64,000 nucleotides of DNA, from NCBI GenBank assembly GCA_026625165.1, contig CP112999.1, positions 1,364,001 through 1,428,000 on the forward strand, given 5' to 3'. Shown in pieces: positions 6,677 through 14,918 of the stretch; position 1 is the first letter of the stretch, and every line of letters starts with the position of its first letter. The stretch is from Methanoregula sp. (GTDB lineage: Archaea > Halobacteriota > Methanomicrobia > Methanomicrobiales > Methanospirillaceae). The position numbers were made by a program, and so were the translations under genes. Under the pieces are notes generated by a model. The model was not told the DNA's origin. It ran no database searches and saw only the letters and a list, made by a program, of their open reading frames with translations.

Positions 6677-9373
6677 TTACTGCCAGAACCGGTGCGTCTG
6701 GATAAAATTGCGCTCTGCTTTTAAGATTTCGCGGTAAAACGCGTCCCCGTCGGTAAGGGTCCCCATGATACGGGATGCGTTCTCGGGGCCGATACCCCTT
6801 GCTGCAAGCGCGATAACCGCCTTTTTACCGCTGGATAGCACGATATTTGCGTTCTTCATCAGCCGCCGCTCGTTCTCCTGTTCTTCAGCGGTCTTCTTCT
6901 TTTTCTTCATTGCCGCACACAACTGCTCCTCCCATGGTTTGAGGGCTGCGATCAGCCCGGCCCCGCATTTCGGGCACCGGGGCTTCTCAGGGACCCTGAA
7001 GACCACAGTACGGCTCTTCCAGTCACGGCAGTTCATGCAGCAGAGCACGACATCATCAGAGTCCAGCCGGCGTTTGACCGCAGCAAGGATCGCCTGGTCT
7101 GCGGTTGGCGGGGGGATCTGGTCGCGCGAGGTGAGCAGCCCTTCCGCACCGATAATGGAGAGGCTCCCGGTACTGATGCTGATCTCATCCTTTTGGACGA
7201 GGGTTATGATGGCTGCAGCTGTTGCAACATCCATGTATTCCGAGAGCAGCTCGCGGTACGCCTCCTGCTGCACGACCGTGGAATCAAAGAATTCAAGCAA
7301 TCTCTGGATACTTATCCTTTCATAATCTGCGTCCGGGTCGATCGCCCCGAATTTTTTTGCCACCTGCACAAGCTTCCACTTAAAAAGAGCGGTGCGCTTG
7401 AGAGCAAGCCGAATGATGCCCGGCATGTGCAGGGGGTCAACGGACATCAGCATATCACGCACATCGGCCGCCCGTATATAGGAAGGCAGCCGGAGTAGGA
7501 TCCTGTATGCATCCAGCTCGATACCAACTGTCGTGCCGAACTTTGCCGAGATCAGGATGGAGATGACTCGCCCGAGGGCTTCATTTGCCTTGTGCCCGGC
7601 GCAGATGTTGCAGACAACCCCCTCGTCGGTATTTTCAAGCGTGATAAGCTCATCGGTGGGGACAGGTGAGCGGTTTTTGTCCATCGCTTCAAGGAATGTC
7701 CGGGCATATTGTATCCCGTCGGGTTCACTGGTGTAGTCCCCAATGCTCCTGCTCCTGCGAAGCGCCCCGGCTTCCTTGGCAATCGTGTACGGGACCGGTA
7801 TCTGTTCGCCTTCCCATGACGGGATCTCCCCCTGCACCTTTCGTGCCGGTTCGACGGTGAGTTTCCCGTCAGCGATCTCGATCACCCGCCACAACTGGCC
7901 CTTGGTGACAAAAACTGCGCCAGTATGCACCCAGCCGACGACAAAGGACTCATCGAGCGTCCCGACCGTCCGCCGGGATACCATGTCAAAGACCGGCACC
8001 TTGCGCTCGTCATGGATCATGGAGAGATTTCCCGCAAGGTACTTCCGGGCCCGCGCAGTGGTTATGATCCTGCTGCCGTCCAGCCTGATGAGCCGGTGCT
8101 CCTCCATCTGCCGGCAGACATCGTCAAGCAGGCTCCCATAGTCAGAAAACACATGCGCCCTGTTAATAATTCCGCGCACCCGCTCCAGTTCGATCTCCCC
8201 ATATTCGACCGCGATGCCTGCGATCTGGTTTGCGAGCACATCGGCGGCATTTTTGTGGGGGATCACGTCCTCAATATCGTTTGCAAGCGCCCTTCGCACA
8301 ATGACAAGCGATTCCAGAAGGTCGGAGAAACCTGTGGCAAGGATTGTGCCGCGCGAAACTGTATGCAACCTGTGCCCCGCTCTTCCGACACGCTGGACCA
8401 GCCGGGCAACTTCCCGCGGGGACCCGAACTGTATTACGTGATCCACCCTGCCGATGTCGATCCCGAGTTCCATGGACGACGTGCAGATCAGGGTCTTTAT
8501 CTCCCCGCGTTTGAACCGCTCCTCTGCGTCGATCCGCACATCCCTTGAGAGCGAACCATGGTGGACCTCAACGTCGCCACGCTCAAAGAGCTCGTGCGCC
8601 AGCGCCTCGGCAGTCACCCGCGTGTTCACAAAGACCAGCGTTGACCCTTTCGCACTAAGCATTGAAGAGAGCACGCTTACCTGTTCCTTGAACGACTCGC
8701 CTGCAAACCTGACGCTGACATCCAGCTGCTTTGCCACGGGAACTAGCACATCAAAGAAAGGCCGGGAACCGCACAGGAACCGCCCGATCTCGTCCGGGTT
8801 TCCCACAGTCGCAGAAAGGCCGATGCGCTGGAAATCTCCTGCATAGACAACAAGCCGTTCGAGTGCAACGGCAAGCTGCGCCCCCCGCTTGCTGCCGGCA
8901 AGCTCGTGAATTTCATCAACAATCACGTACCGTATGCCGGAAAGGTGGCTGCGCAGGCGCCTGCCCATAAACAATGCCTGCAGGGTCTCGGGCGTCGTGA
9001 TGAGGAGGTCCGGGGGGGATAGTGCCTGCCTTCGGCGCTCTGATATGGAAGTATCACCGTGCCGGACACCAATTTTGACCGATAACTCATGGCACCACCA
9101 TTCCATCCTTGACAGGATGTCACGGTTGAGAGAACGCAGCGGAGTGATATACAGTGCCTTGATCCCTTTGCCATAAGTTCCCGTTACCAGACCGTTAAAG
9201 ACAGGGATCATTGCACTCTCAGTCTTCCCGGTGCCGGTCGGAGCAATGAGGATGATGTTTTTACCTTCAAGGACCAGGGGGATCGCCTGCATCTGGGGGT
9301 CGGACAATGCAGAAAAACCCCGCTTCCAGATGCAGGCGCTCACCCGCTCATCGAGGCGGTCAATCGGGGACAT
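6677..9373 (-). CDS. lhr: Lhr-type superfamily 2 DNA helicase
   Basis: An 898-residue ATP-dependent helicase. Near the N terminus is the Q-motif area (FSALSDPQMQAIPL), then Walker A APTGTGKTES, DEIH in motif II, LSATVG in motif III and the QRVGRAGHR block of motif VI. A long C-terminal Lhr-type region follows, including a zinc motif CCMNCRDWK...CPKCG. The frame extends 100 codons further upstream, but that part overlaps the neighbouring phosphoesterase; the ATG at 9371-9373 gives MSPIDRLDERV and a 14-bp overlap with the upstream gene. Lhr helicases unwind DNA and RNA:DNA hybrids in repair. It is the third gene of a minus-strand trio with an RPA-associated protein and a phosphoesterase. Confidence 0.88.
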   Translation of the reverse strand: MSPIDRLDERVSACIWKRGFSALSDPQMQAIPLVLEGKNIILIAPTGTGKTESAMIPVFNGLVTGTYGKGIKALYITPLRSLNRDILSRMEWWCHELSVKIGVRHGDTSISERRRQALSPPDLLITTPETLQALFMGRRLRSHLSGIRYVIVDEIHELAGSKRGAQLAVALERLVVYAGDFQRIGLSATVGNPDEIGRFLCGSRPFFDVLVPVAKQLDVSVRFAGESFKEQVSVLSSMLSAKGSTLVFVNTRVTAEALAHELFERGDVEVHHGSLSRDVRIDAEERFKRGEIKTLICTSSMELGIDIGRVDHVIQFGSPREVARLVQRVGRAGHRLHTVSRGTILATGFSDLLESLVIVRRALANDIEDVIPHKNAADVLANQIAGIAVEYGEIELERVRGIINRAHVFSDYGSLLDDVCRQMEEHRLIRLDGSRIITTARARKYLAGNLSMIHDERKVPVFDMVSRRTVGTLDESFVVGWVHTGAVFVTKGQLWRVIEIADGKLTVEPARKVQGEIPSWEGEQIPVPYTIAKEAGALRRSRSIGDYTSEPDGIQYARTFLEAMDKNRSPVPTDELITLENTDEGVVCNICAGHKANEALGRVISILISAKFGTTVGIELDAYRILLRLPSYIRAADVRDMLMSVDPLHMPGIIRLALKRTALFKWKLVQVAKKFGAIDPDADYERISIQRLLEFFDSTVVQQEAYRELLSEYMDVATAAAIITLVQKDEISISTGSLSIIGAEGLLTSRDQIPPPTADQAILAAVKRRLDSDDVVLCCMNCRDWKSRTVVFRVPEKPRCPKCGAGLIAALKPWEEQLCAAMKKKKKTAEEQENERRLMKNANIVLSSGKKAVIALAARGIGPENASRIMGTLTDGDAFYREILKAERNFIQTHRFWQ

Positions 9374-10115
9374 TTTCCTCCAGTGCAGATACCGGGCCGA
9401 CATACGTACCATCCGCACAAAAGATCTCAGCACGGTCAGTCCGGATCGACCTTGAGAGCGGGGAGAATGGGTGGTGAATAATCCGGAGAATATCAAAACC
9501 TGCACATTCATTGAACGCAGGCATAAAGAGGACCCGGGTCTTTTCTGACATGGAGGGGACATCCTTAAACCGGAACACACCTTCATCGATCCCTGCAAGA
9601 AGGTACGCCGGTGCACGGAGCGAGCACCCCACCTCGTCATGCAATGAGACCATGGGGTGGTGGTGGCCGGCAATAATCAGGTGACCGGACAGGTCCGGGT
9701 TTGGAAGGGTATGCCCGTGCATGTACGCGACGCCATCGATGACCGCCCCATCCTTTGGAAGGAGTTCTCCCTTTTTGAGAAAAGGGGCAATCCCGGTGTC
9801 GTGATTGCCTGGCAGAACCCGGATTGGGACTCGTTCGCGCAGGGCAGCGAGGATATCGGGGATCTCCCGGTATTCCTGCCGGGTGGTCCTGGGAATGCTG
9901 TGTTTTACGTCCCCGAGAAGGACGAGAAGATCCGGTTTCGTTGCCTTGACGCATGCAATCACGCGCCAAAGCCGTTCCGTGCTCCTGCTTGCAAAATGCC
10001 AGCCATGCTGGGCAAGGTCCGACTCGATTCCAAAGTGGAGGTCGGCCACAACGAGCAGGCGCTTTTTGTTCTTCACGATGAGCGCCGGGCCGTCCTCAAA
10101 AAACCGGAGATTCAT
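9360..10115 (-). CDS. Metallophosphoesterase
   Basis: A 251-residue calcineurin-like phosphoesterase with the full motif set: VVADLHFGIE (DxH), LLGDVKHS (GDxxH), LPGNHD and IAGHHHP. These coordinate a two-metal centre. It resembles the archaeal COG1407 group and the bacterial ligase-associated phosphoesterases, which are tied to DNA repair. Its start overlaps the stop of the upstream OB-fold gene (ATGA), and its end overlaps the Lhr helicase by 14 bases, so the three are almost certainly translated from one message. The natural substrate is unknown; a nucleic-acid end or nucleotide is likely from context. Confidence 0.85.
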   Translation of the reverse strand: MNLRFFEDGPALIVKNKKRLLVVADLHFGIESDLAQHGWHFASRSTERLWRVIACVKATKPDLLVLLGDVKHSIPRTTRQEYREIPDILAALRERVPIRVLPGNHDTGIAPFLKKGELLPKDGAVIDGVAYMHGHTLPNPDLSGHLIIAGHHHPMVSLHDEVGCSLRAPAYLLAGIDEGVFRFKDVPSMSEKTRVLFMPAFNECAGFDILRIIHHPFSPLSRSIRTDRAEIFCADGTYVGPVSALEENVPD

Positions 10116-10882
10116 AGCAGCCTGATGACGCCTTTCTGGGGCTGGTAGCAGGTATCGTCTTTGATCATCTCTTCAATTGCAGCCTTCGCAGCTTCCGGAG
10201 AGATGCCAGAAGGAACAGCATGCCGTATGATTTCTTCAATCGCAACCCCCCGCGAGCCTTGATGCTCCTGAATAATCGTGGTGATGAGATTCCTGGGATT
10301 GACTAGAGGAGGATGGGAGGAGGCCGGTATGCGGACTGTAGAAAGCGCTGAAGTTGCCATCACCACGAGATCCCGGAGATTCTCCCGTGTAACCGAATAG
10401 TGCCCTGTCACTGCCTGCAATTCCGGGTTCTCCGATGGGTTATCAAGGGCATTGGCAAGACTCTCCACACGATGCAGGGTGAGATCCGCTGTCCTGACCA
10501 CCCAGAGATCGCGGGCAGCGCGATCGACGACCTCTATTGATTCCGGGCGTACCGAGAGTGTGGTGCGCCCGTCCCTCTGGTACATCTGCGCTGTTCCCAT
10601 AATGGCGAGAAACGAGGGGACAGGGATATTCTTTGCCATTGTGAAAAGATCTGTTCTGGCTCCCCTGATCACAACATCAAATGCTCCGGTCGGATCGGAG
10701 ATCCTGCACCGGAGCATATCACCAAGATCGGATAATTCGGTCAATGCTCCGATCAGTAACAGCAGACGGCAGTAAGCACCGCCGGGGGTGACGATATAAT
10801 TATAACCTTGCCCATCCCCTCTCTGAACGGTTAATGTCGAGCGGTTGAATTCTCCCGCAAAAACCCGTGCTGTCCCTTCCAT
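10112..10882 (-). CDS. RPA-associated OB-fold protein
   Basis: A 256-residue protein of the COG3390 type (RPA-family subunit). An OB-fold covers about residues 35-120 (GDMLRCRISDPTGAFDVVI, then FLAIMGTAQMYQRDGRTTLSV), followed by a helical linker and a C-terminal winged-helix-like segment (IEEIIRHAV, then AAIEEMIKDDTCYQP), like the C terminus of eukaryotic RPA32. It likely binds single-stranded DNA or the main RPA. It is first in a trio with phosphoesterase and Lhr helicase, suggesting a joint repair role. Confidence 0.8.
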   Translation of the reverse strand: MEGTARVFAGEFNRSTLTVQRGDGQGYNYIVTPGGAYCRLLLLIGALTELSDLGDMLRCRISDPTGAFDVVIRGARTDLFTMAKNIPVPSFLAIMGTAQMYQRDGRTTLSVRPESIEVVDRAARDLWVVRTADLTLHRVESLANALDNPSENPELQAVTGHYSVTRENLRDLVVMATSALSTVRIPASSHPPLVNPRNLITTIIQEHQGSRGVAIEEIIRHAVPSGISPEAAKAAIEEMIKDDTCYQPQKGVIRLL

Positions 10883-10942
10883 AGACCTGTGAGAGTATTT
10901 GGGGAGGATATAACTTCAAGGTATAGTCCTATGCAAAAAGGG

Positions 10943-12085
10943 TTAGGTGCAGCTCATGCAGGCAGAGTTATGCGGTAGCTCGCTCTCGCGGATCGCCTCC
11001 ATTGCCGCGACACGGTCATTTGTCGACATGACAAAGTTGTAGGTATTGACGTAGGAGACATATGCATCGTAATCCCACTTGTAGAGAGTGTGGGTGGGGC
11101 CACCCCGTTCTTCGAGAGTCTTCATGTTGGTCTTGATTGTCTGAATATCATAAAAAATACTCATCACGTAATTTACCTTGCCATAAAGGAGCTTCCCTTT
11201 GCCGACCGGCACAATGATTGGCGCAGGAGCTTTTTCGTACTCGTCATCATAGAAACCGATGAGCCGTGTTGTTGTCGTCTCGATATAGACATAGTCCCGT
11301 TTGGAATCGGAAAATACCCTGAACGAGGGTTTGTTTGTTGCAAGGTGGATCCGGATCCCCGCCGTTGCATGTTCCAGCGAGGGAAATATCAGGAGCCCGA
11401 CATCATAGTCTTCCCTGGAGAGGAGCCCGGTGAGAAGGATGGATTTTTCATCGCAGTCTCCCTTTGCATCGTAGATGACCTCCACCGGATATCTCGGGTT
11501 GCCGGTCGTGGTATTGTCATACGGTATCTGCTGCACGAAACTTACAAGAAATTCAAGGTATTCGTCATCAGTGAGCGTCCGGCCTCCCTTGAACCGCTGT
11601 TTTCGTATCTCTTTTAGGATGTCGGAATAGAACGGCTCTATCGCGGGATCATCAGTCATCTGCTGGTAGAAGTACCCCACTTCCTTGCTGTCGATGATCA
11701 TATGTTTGTTTGAAGATGCGTTTGCCGCGTGCAGGATGGAGGTGTTCACCGGGAGCCGGACCGAGTAGTCAACTGTCCTGTACCGGAAATTGAAGGTCCG
11801 GTATTCCACCGTATCTTCCGGTTGGGGGATAACCCGCAGATTGTTATAGGAATACGGGTCCTCTGTTGGAGTAACAGTGATTTCCGGGGTTTCAGGGAGC
11901 GTAGTCGCCGGTGTTGTCGGGACAGGTAACGGGGACGGAGATAGCAGGCGGGCAGTAGAATTTTGAGGTGATTCCATGAATTTTGTGAGCGGACCTTCAC
12001 GCGTCAGCAGTCCTGTACACCCTGCAGCGACCACGCACATAGACAAAAAAAGGAGACAAACAAGGGAAAAATCCTGCCTGCGCAT
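10943..12085 (-). CDS. Transglutaminase-like lipoprotein
   Basis: A 380-residue exported protein. The lipobox CVVAAGC places the anchor Cys at residue 23, followed by a Thr/Pro-rich linker (about 45-75). The C-terminal half has a transglutaminase-like cysteine-protease core: nucleophile C211 in AKGDCDEKS and His239 in SLEHATAGI. A possible Asp/Glu partner lies further on. Archaeal members of this fold are usually uncharacterised surface proteins. The next two minus-strand genes also encode exported proteins, so this may be a small cell-surface locus. The reaction (hydrolysis or crosslinking) cannot be told from sequence. Confidence 0.78.
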   Translation of the reverse strand: MRRQDFSLVCLLFLSMCVVAAGCTGLLTREGPLTKFMESPQNSTARLLSPSPLPVPTTPATTLPETPEITVTPTEDPYSYNNLRVIPQPEDTVEYRTFNFRYRTVDYSVRLPVNTSILHAANASSNKHMIIDSKEVGYFYQQMTDDPAIEPFYSDILKEIRKQRFKGGRTLTDDEYLEFLVSFVQQIPYDNTTTGNPRYPVEVIYDAKGDCDEKSILLTGLLSREDYDVGLLIFPSLEHATAGIRIHLATNKPSFRVFSDSKRDYVYIETTTTRLIGFYDDEYEKAPAPIIVPVGKGKLLYGKVNYVMSIFYDIQTIKTNMKTLEERGGPTHTLYKWDYDAYVSYVNTYNFVMSTNDRVAAMEAIRESELPHNSACMSCT

Positions 12086-12147
12086 ATTCGATGGTAAGAA
12101 TGCATTCTATTCAAGGATTGCCATTTATCAATAAAATTTTAAAAAAA

Positions 12148-12708
12148 TTAAATTTTTGAACGGAACCCAAGGCAAGCTGCGCAGGCACCAAGGATCGCTG
12201 CAATTGCTGCAAACGGCGAAAGGGGGGACTTTGTCGTTGCCGGTGCAGCGGGTGTAACCGGAACGCTCAAATCAGGAGGTACCAGGGACGAATCTAATTC
12301 CTGCGCTTTTTTAAACATATCACGGGCTTCATCGGTTCTCCCGAGATGGCGGAGTGCATCGCCCTTGTTGTAATACGCGATCGAACGGGTGGTCGTCAGG
12401 TTCCCGGAGACCGATAGTGCCGCATCTGCCGCAGTGATCGCCTCATCATACCTGCCAAGCATGACAAGGATCCCGGCCCGGTTTGCCTGGATGAGATGCG
12501 TGAGCGAGCTTGCATTGAACGCAAGTGCCTCATCGGAAGCCTTGAGGGCTTCTTTGTACTTCCCTTCATTTGCAAGGTCAACGCTTTTTGAGTACAATGC
12601 TCCGGCGCTTGTGTATGAATCCTGCTCCGATGCAGCAGCGCTGGCAGGAGCAAGAACGAGAAAGAACACAACAAGCCCGATAATCAGGATATGAGTCTGG
12701 ATATCCAT
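12148..12708 (-). CDS. Secreted TPR protein with C-terminal anchor
   Basis: A 186-residue protein with an N-terminal signal (hydrophobic residues about 7-25, ending APASAAA) and about three tetratricopeptide repeats (about 30-140; for example YNKGDALRHLGRTDEARDMF). A Pro/Thr-rich linker leads to the tail SPLSPFAAIAAILGACAACL and a short basic end. That tail layout resembles archaeal PGF-CTERM-like sorting signals, which is inference. It probably mediates protein-protein contacts at the outer face of the membrane. Confidence 0.7.
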   Translation of the reverse strand: MDIQTHILIIGLVVFFLVLAPASAAASEQDSYTSAGALYSKSVDLANEGKYKEALKASDEALAFNASSLTHLIQANRAGILVMLGRYDEAITAADAALSVSGNLTTTRSIAYYNKGDALRHLGRTDEARDMFKKAQELDSSLVPPDLSVPVTPAAPATTKSPLSPFAAIAAILGACAACLGFRSKI

Positions 12709-12779
12709 ACTATGCCTCAGGTTAAGATTGATATTCTCACTATGATTGCGAACGGGAGTAAAAAAAGATGATCAAAATA

Positions 12780-13793
12780 TCAGCGGTTGTCTCTCCGGTA
12801 CAAGACAAATACCATGCATCCCATGCCAAGCGCCATGAACGTGACCCATTCCGGAAGGGGTGCCGAAGTCCATGTCGGTTTTTTTGTCACCGTGGTCACT
12901 GCCCGGGTTGGCGCAAGCGTCGCAACCGTTGTTGCCGGCAGGGATGGTTCAGGAGTAATGACAAGCTGTGACAGAGTGGCCGTTGGGGCAGGGGTGGCCA
13001 CATCGGCAATGAAGGTAATATTTACCGGACCCGAGACTGTGACCCCTACCAGATCCCCGTAATAATTTTTCATATTGTTGAGGTTCTGTGTCCCGGTAAA
13101 GGTATAGGTACCCGGAGGATAGAGGGGTGTCCCGTCCCCGCTCCGCGCTGTGTGGTTCCATACCTTCCCGTCCCTCCAGATAAATGGAGATGTTCTCACA
13201 TCAGGTTTTGAATCAAAGGAAAGGATCTCGGTACCTGGTGCTCCCGCACTGCCCGTAAAGATATTTGAGATACCGGCTCCATTAGGTCCTTTGAGGCGGA
13301 CATCGAACAACTGGTCAAGTGGGTTGACCAGAGGGCGGTAAAGGTTGTTGAACGCCCGGTTCAGGTTCGTGTCGATCCGGTAGGTGACCTGGGTGCTTCG
13401 CGGCACGCTCTGCCCGCTCATATCCTTATCAAGGTCGACGTCCCAGATTTTCAAGGTAAACCAGGGTTTTTCAACCGTAAACGCCTTATAAACTGGTTTT
13501 TTATCCGAGCAATACCATGTGCCTTCATATCCTGAAAAAAGTTCGGGACTTATGTTATAACTGAACCTGTTTTGTGTGATCTCAATTACCTTGCCTGCCG
13601 GTGAGCTTGTGTCATTACCGGCCGGCCACCACGAGATCTGGTTGCAGCCGTTGAGCGCAGTGGATATATCAAGCCCCATTTCACCGACATATACCGGAGC
13701 CCCTGCGTCGATCTTTGTGAGGCCTGCAGATACCGGAACAGCGATGATTCCCATCAGTAACACTAGAACACAGAAAATGAGCCGGTAATTCAT
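12780..13793 (-). CDS. DUF3821 family exported protein
   Basis: A 337-residue surface protein. I chose the ATG at 13791-13793 because it gives a standard signal peptide (MNYRLIFCVLVLLMG... cut near VPVSA); an in-frame ATG at 13838 would add 15 residues. The mature N terminus with GAPVYVGEMGLDIS and a following WWPAGN motif is typical of DUF3821, a family expanded in Methanomicrobiales. A Thr/Pro linker (about 265-300) and a C-terminal hydrophobic helix (about 312-330) ending in RRDNR anchor it. Function is unknown; it may be an S-layer or adhesion-like component. Confidence 0.75.
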   Translation of the reverse strand: MNYRLIFCVLVLLMGIIAVPVSAGLTKIDAGAPVYVGEMGLDISTALNGCNQISWWPAGNDTSSPAGKVIEITQNRFSYNISPELFSGYEGTWYCSDKKPVYKAFTVEKPWFTLKIWDVDLDKDMSGQSVPRSTQVTYRIDTNLNRAFNNLYRPLVNPLDQLFDVRLKGPNGAGISNIFTGSAGAPGTEILSFDSKPDVRTSPFIWRDGKVWNHTARSGDGTPLYPPGTYTFTGTQNLNNMKNYYGDLVGVTVSGPVNITFIADVATPAPTATLSQLVITPEPSLPATTVATLAPTRAVTTVTKKPTWTSAPLPEWVTFMALGMGCMVFVLYRRDNR

Positions 13794-13940
13794 AAGGAGT
13801 AATTTCAAAACTCTTATGATAAAGATTATGACATTCATGTAGTACAGTCAGGCAGCATTGTTCTGCCCTCAAAAGTTGTAGGCAAAACAATACTTAACCT
13901 CTGCATCTTAATACATGGGACGGAAATTATCGAGGTACTC

Positions 13941-14909
13941 ATGGAGGAGAACCACACAATCTGGATCGAGAAATACCGGCCGACGCGGCTTGCCGATATT
14001 GTCGGGCAGGACGAGATCGTCGAACGTCTCTCCTCGTATGTAAAAACAAAAAACCTTCCTCACCTTCTTTTCACCGGGAGCGCTGGTGTCGGGAAGACTA
14101 CAGCTGCAGTCACGCTTGCACGCGAGATCTTTGGCGGGTCATGGCAGATGAACTTCCGCGAACTGAACGCATCTGACGAGCGGGGGATTGACGTGGTGCG
14201 CAACCAGATAAAACAGTTTGCCAGAACAACTCCTCTTGGCGATGCAACGTACAAGATCCTCTTTCTTGACGAGGCGGATGCGCTCACCACGGATGCGCAG
14301 GCTGCCTTACGAAGGACGATGGAGAGCTATGCACAGACCTGCCGGTTTATTCTCTCCTGCAACTACTCCTCAAAGATCATCGACCCGATCCAGAGCCGGT
14401 GCGCGATCTACCGGTTCAAACCCCTTCCCCGTGAGGCAATACAGGAAGAGATCCGCAGGATTGCCCACCGTGAAGGCCTGAGTGTCAGCCAGGACGCGCT
14501 GGATGCAGTTGTCTATATCGCGCAGGGTGACATGCGCAAGGCCATCAATGCCCTGCAGGGCGCAGCAATCATCACAAAAAAGATTGATGCCCCTGAGGTC
14601 TATGCAATCACCTCGACGGCCCGCCCGAATGAGATAGAGGAACTCCTGACCCTCTCGCTTACCGGCGACTTTGACGCTGCCGAATCGCTGCTCGCCCAGC
14701 TGATGCACGAGCGGGGAATTGCCGCGCATGAACTGATCAACCAGTGCTACCGCGCTCTCCTCAGACGGAACATGGACAGGGGACTTAAAGTCCGTTTGAT
14801 CGACCATCTGGGCGAGGCCGATTTCCGGCTCTCGGAAGGCGCGGACTGCGATATCCAGATGGAGGCACTTATCGCAAGGTTTGTGCTCTCTTCGCAGGAA
14901 CGGGCATGA
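13941..14909 (+). CDS. rfcS: Replication factor C small subunit
   Basis: A 322-residue AAA+ clamp-loader subunit that loads the PCNA sliding clamp at primed DNA. It has the RFC box [16 protein letters not shown], Walker [10 protein letters not shown], Walker [10 protein letters not shown], and sensor/arginine-finger SRC box ([10 protein letters not shown]). A helical collar domain follows. Length is typical. It heads a plus-strand cluster, with mcm starting 9 bases after its stop, so clamp loader and replicative helicase are co-transcribed. A second RFC-like gene lies at 25707. Confidence 0.95.
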   Translation: MEENHTIWIEKYRPTRLADIVGQDEIVERLSSYVKTKNLPHLLFTGSAGVGKTTAAVTLAREIFGGSWQMNFRELNASDERGIDVVRNQIKQFARTTPLGDATYKILFLDEADALTTDAQAALRRTMESYAQTCRFILSCNYSSKIIDPIQSRCAIYRFKPLPREAIQEEIRRIAHREGLSVSQDALDAVVYIAQGDMRKAINALQGAAIITKKIDAPEVYAITSTARPNEIEELLTLSLTGDFDAAESLLAQLMHERGIAAHELINQCYRALLRRNMDRGLKVRLIDHLGEADFRLSEGADCDIQMEALIARFVLSSQERA

Positions 14910-14918
14910 GGTTTGTGC

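Noticed and set aside
9374-9673. 100-codon N-terminal extension of the Lhr helicase
   Set aside because: This part overlaps the phosphoesterase gene and lacks helicase homology; the internal ATG at 9373 gives a normal start.
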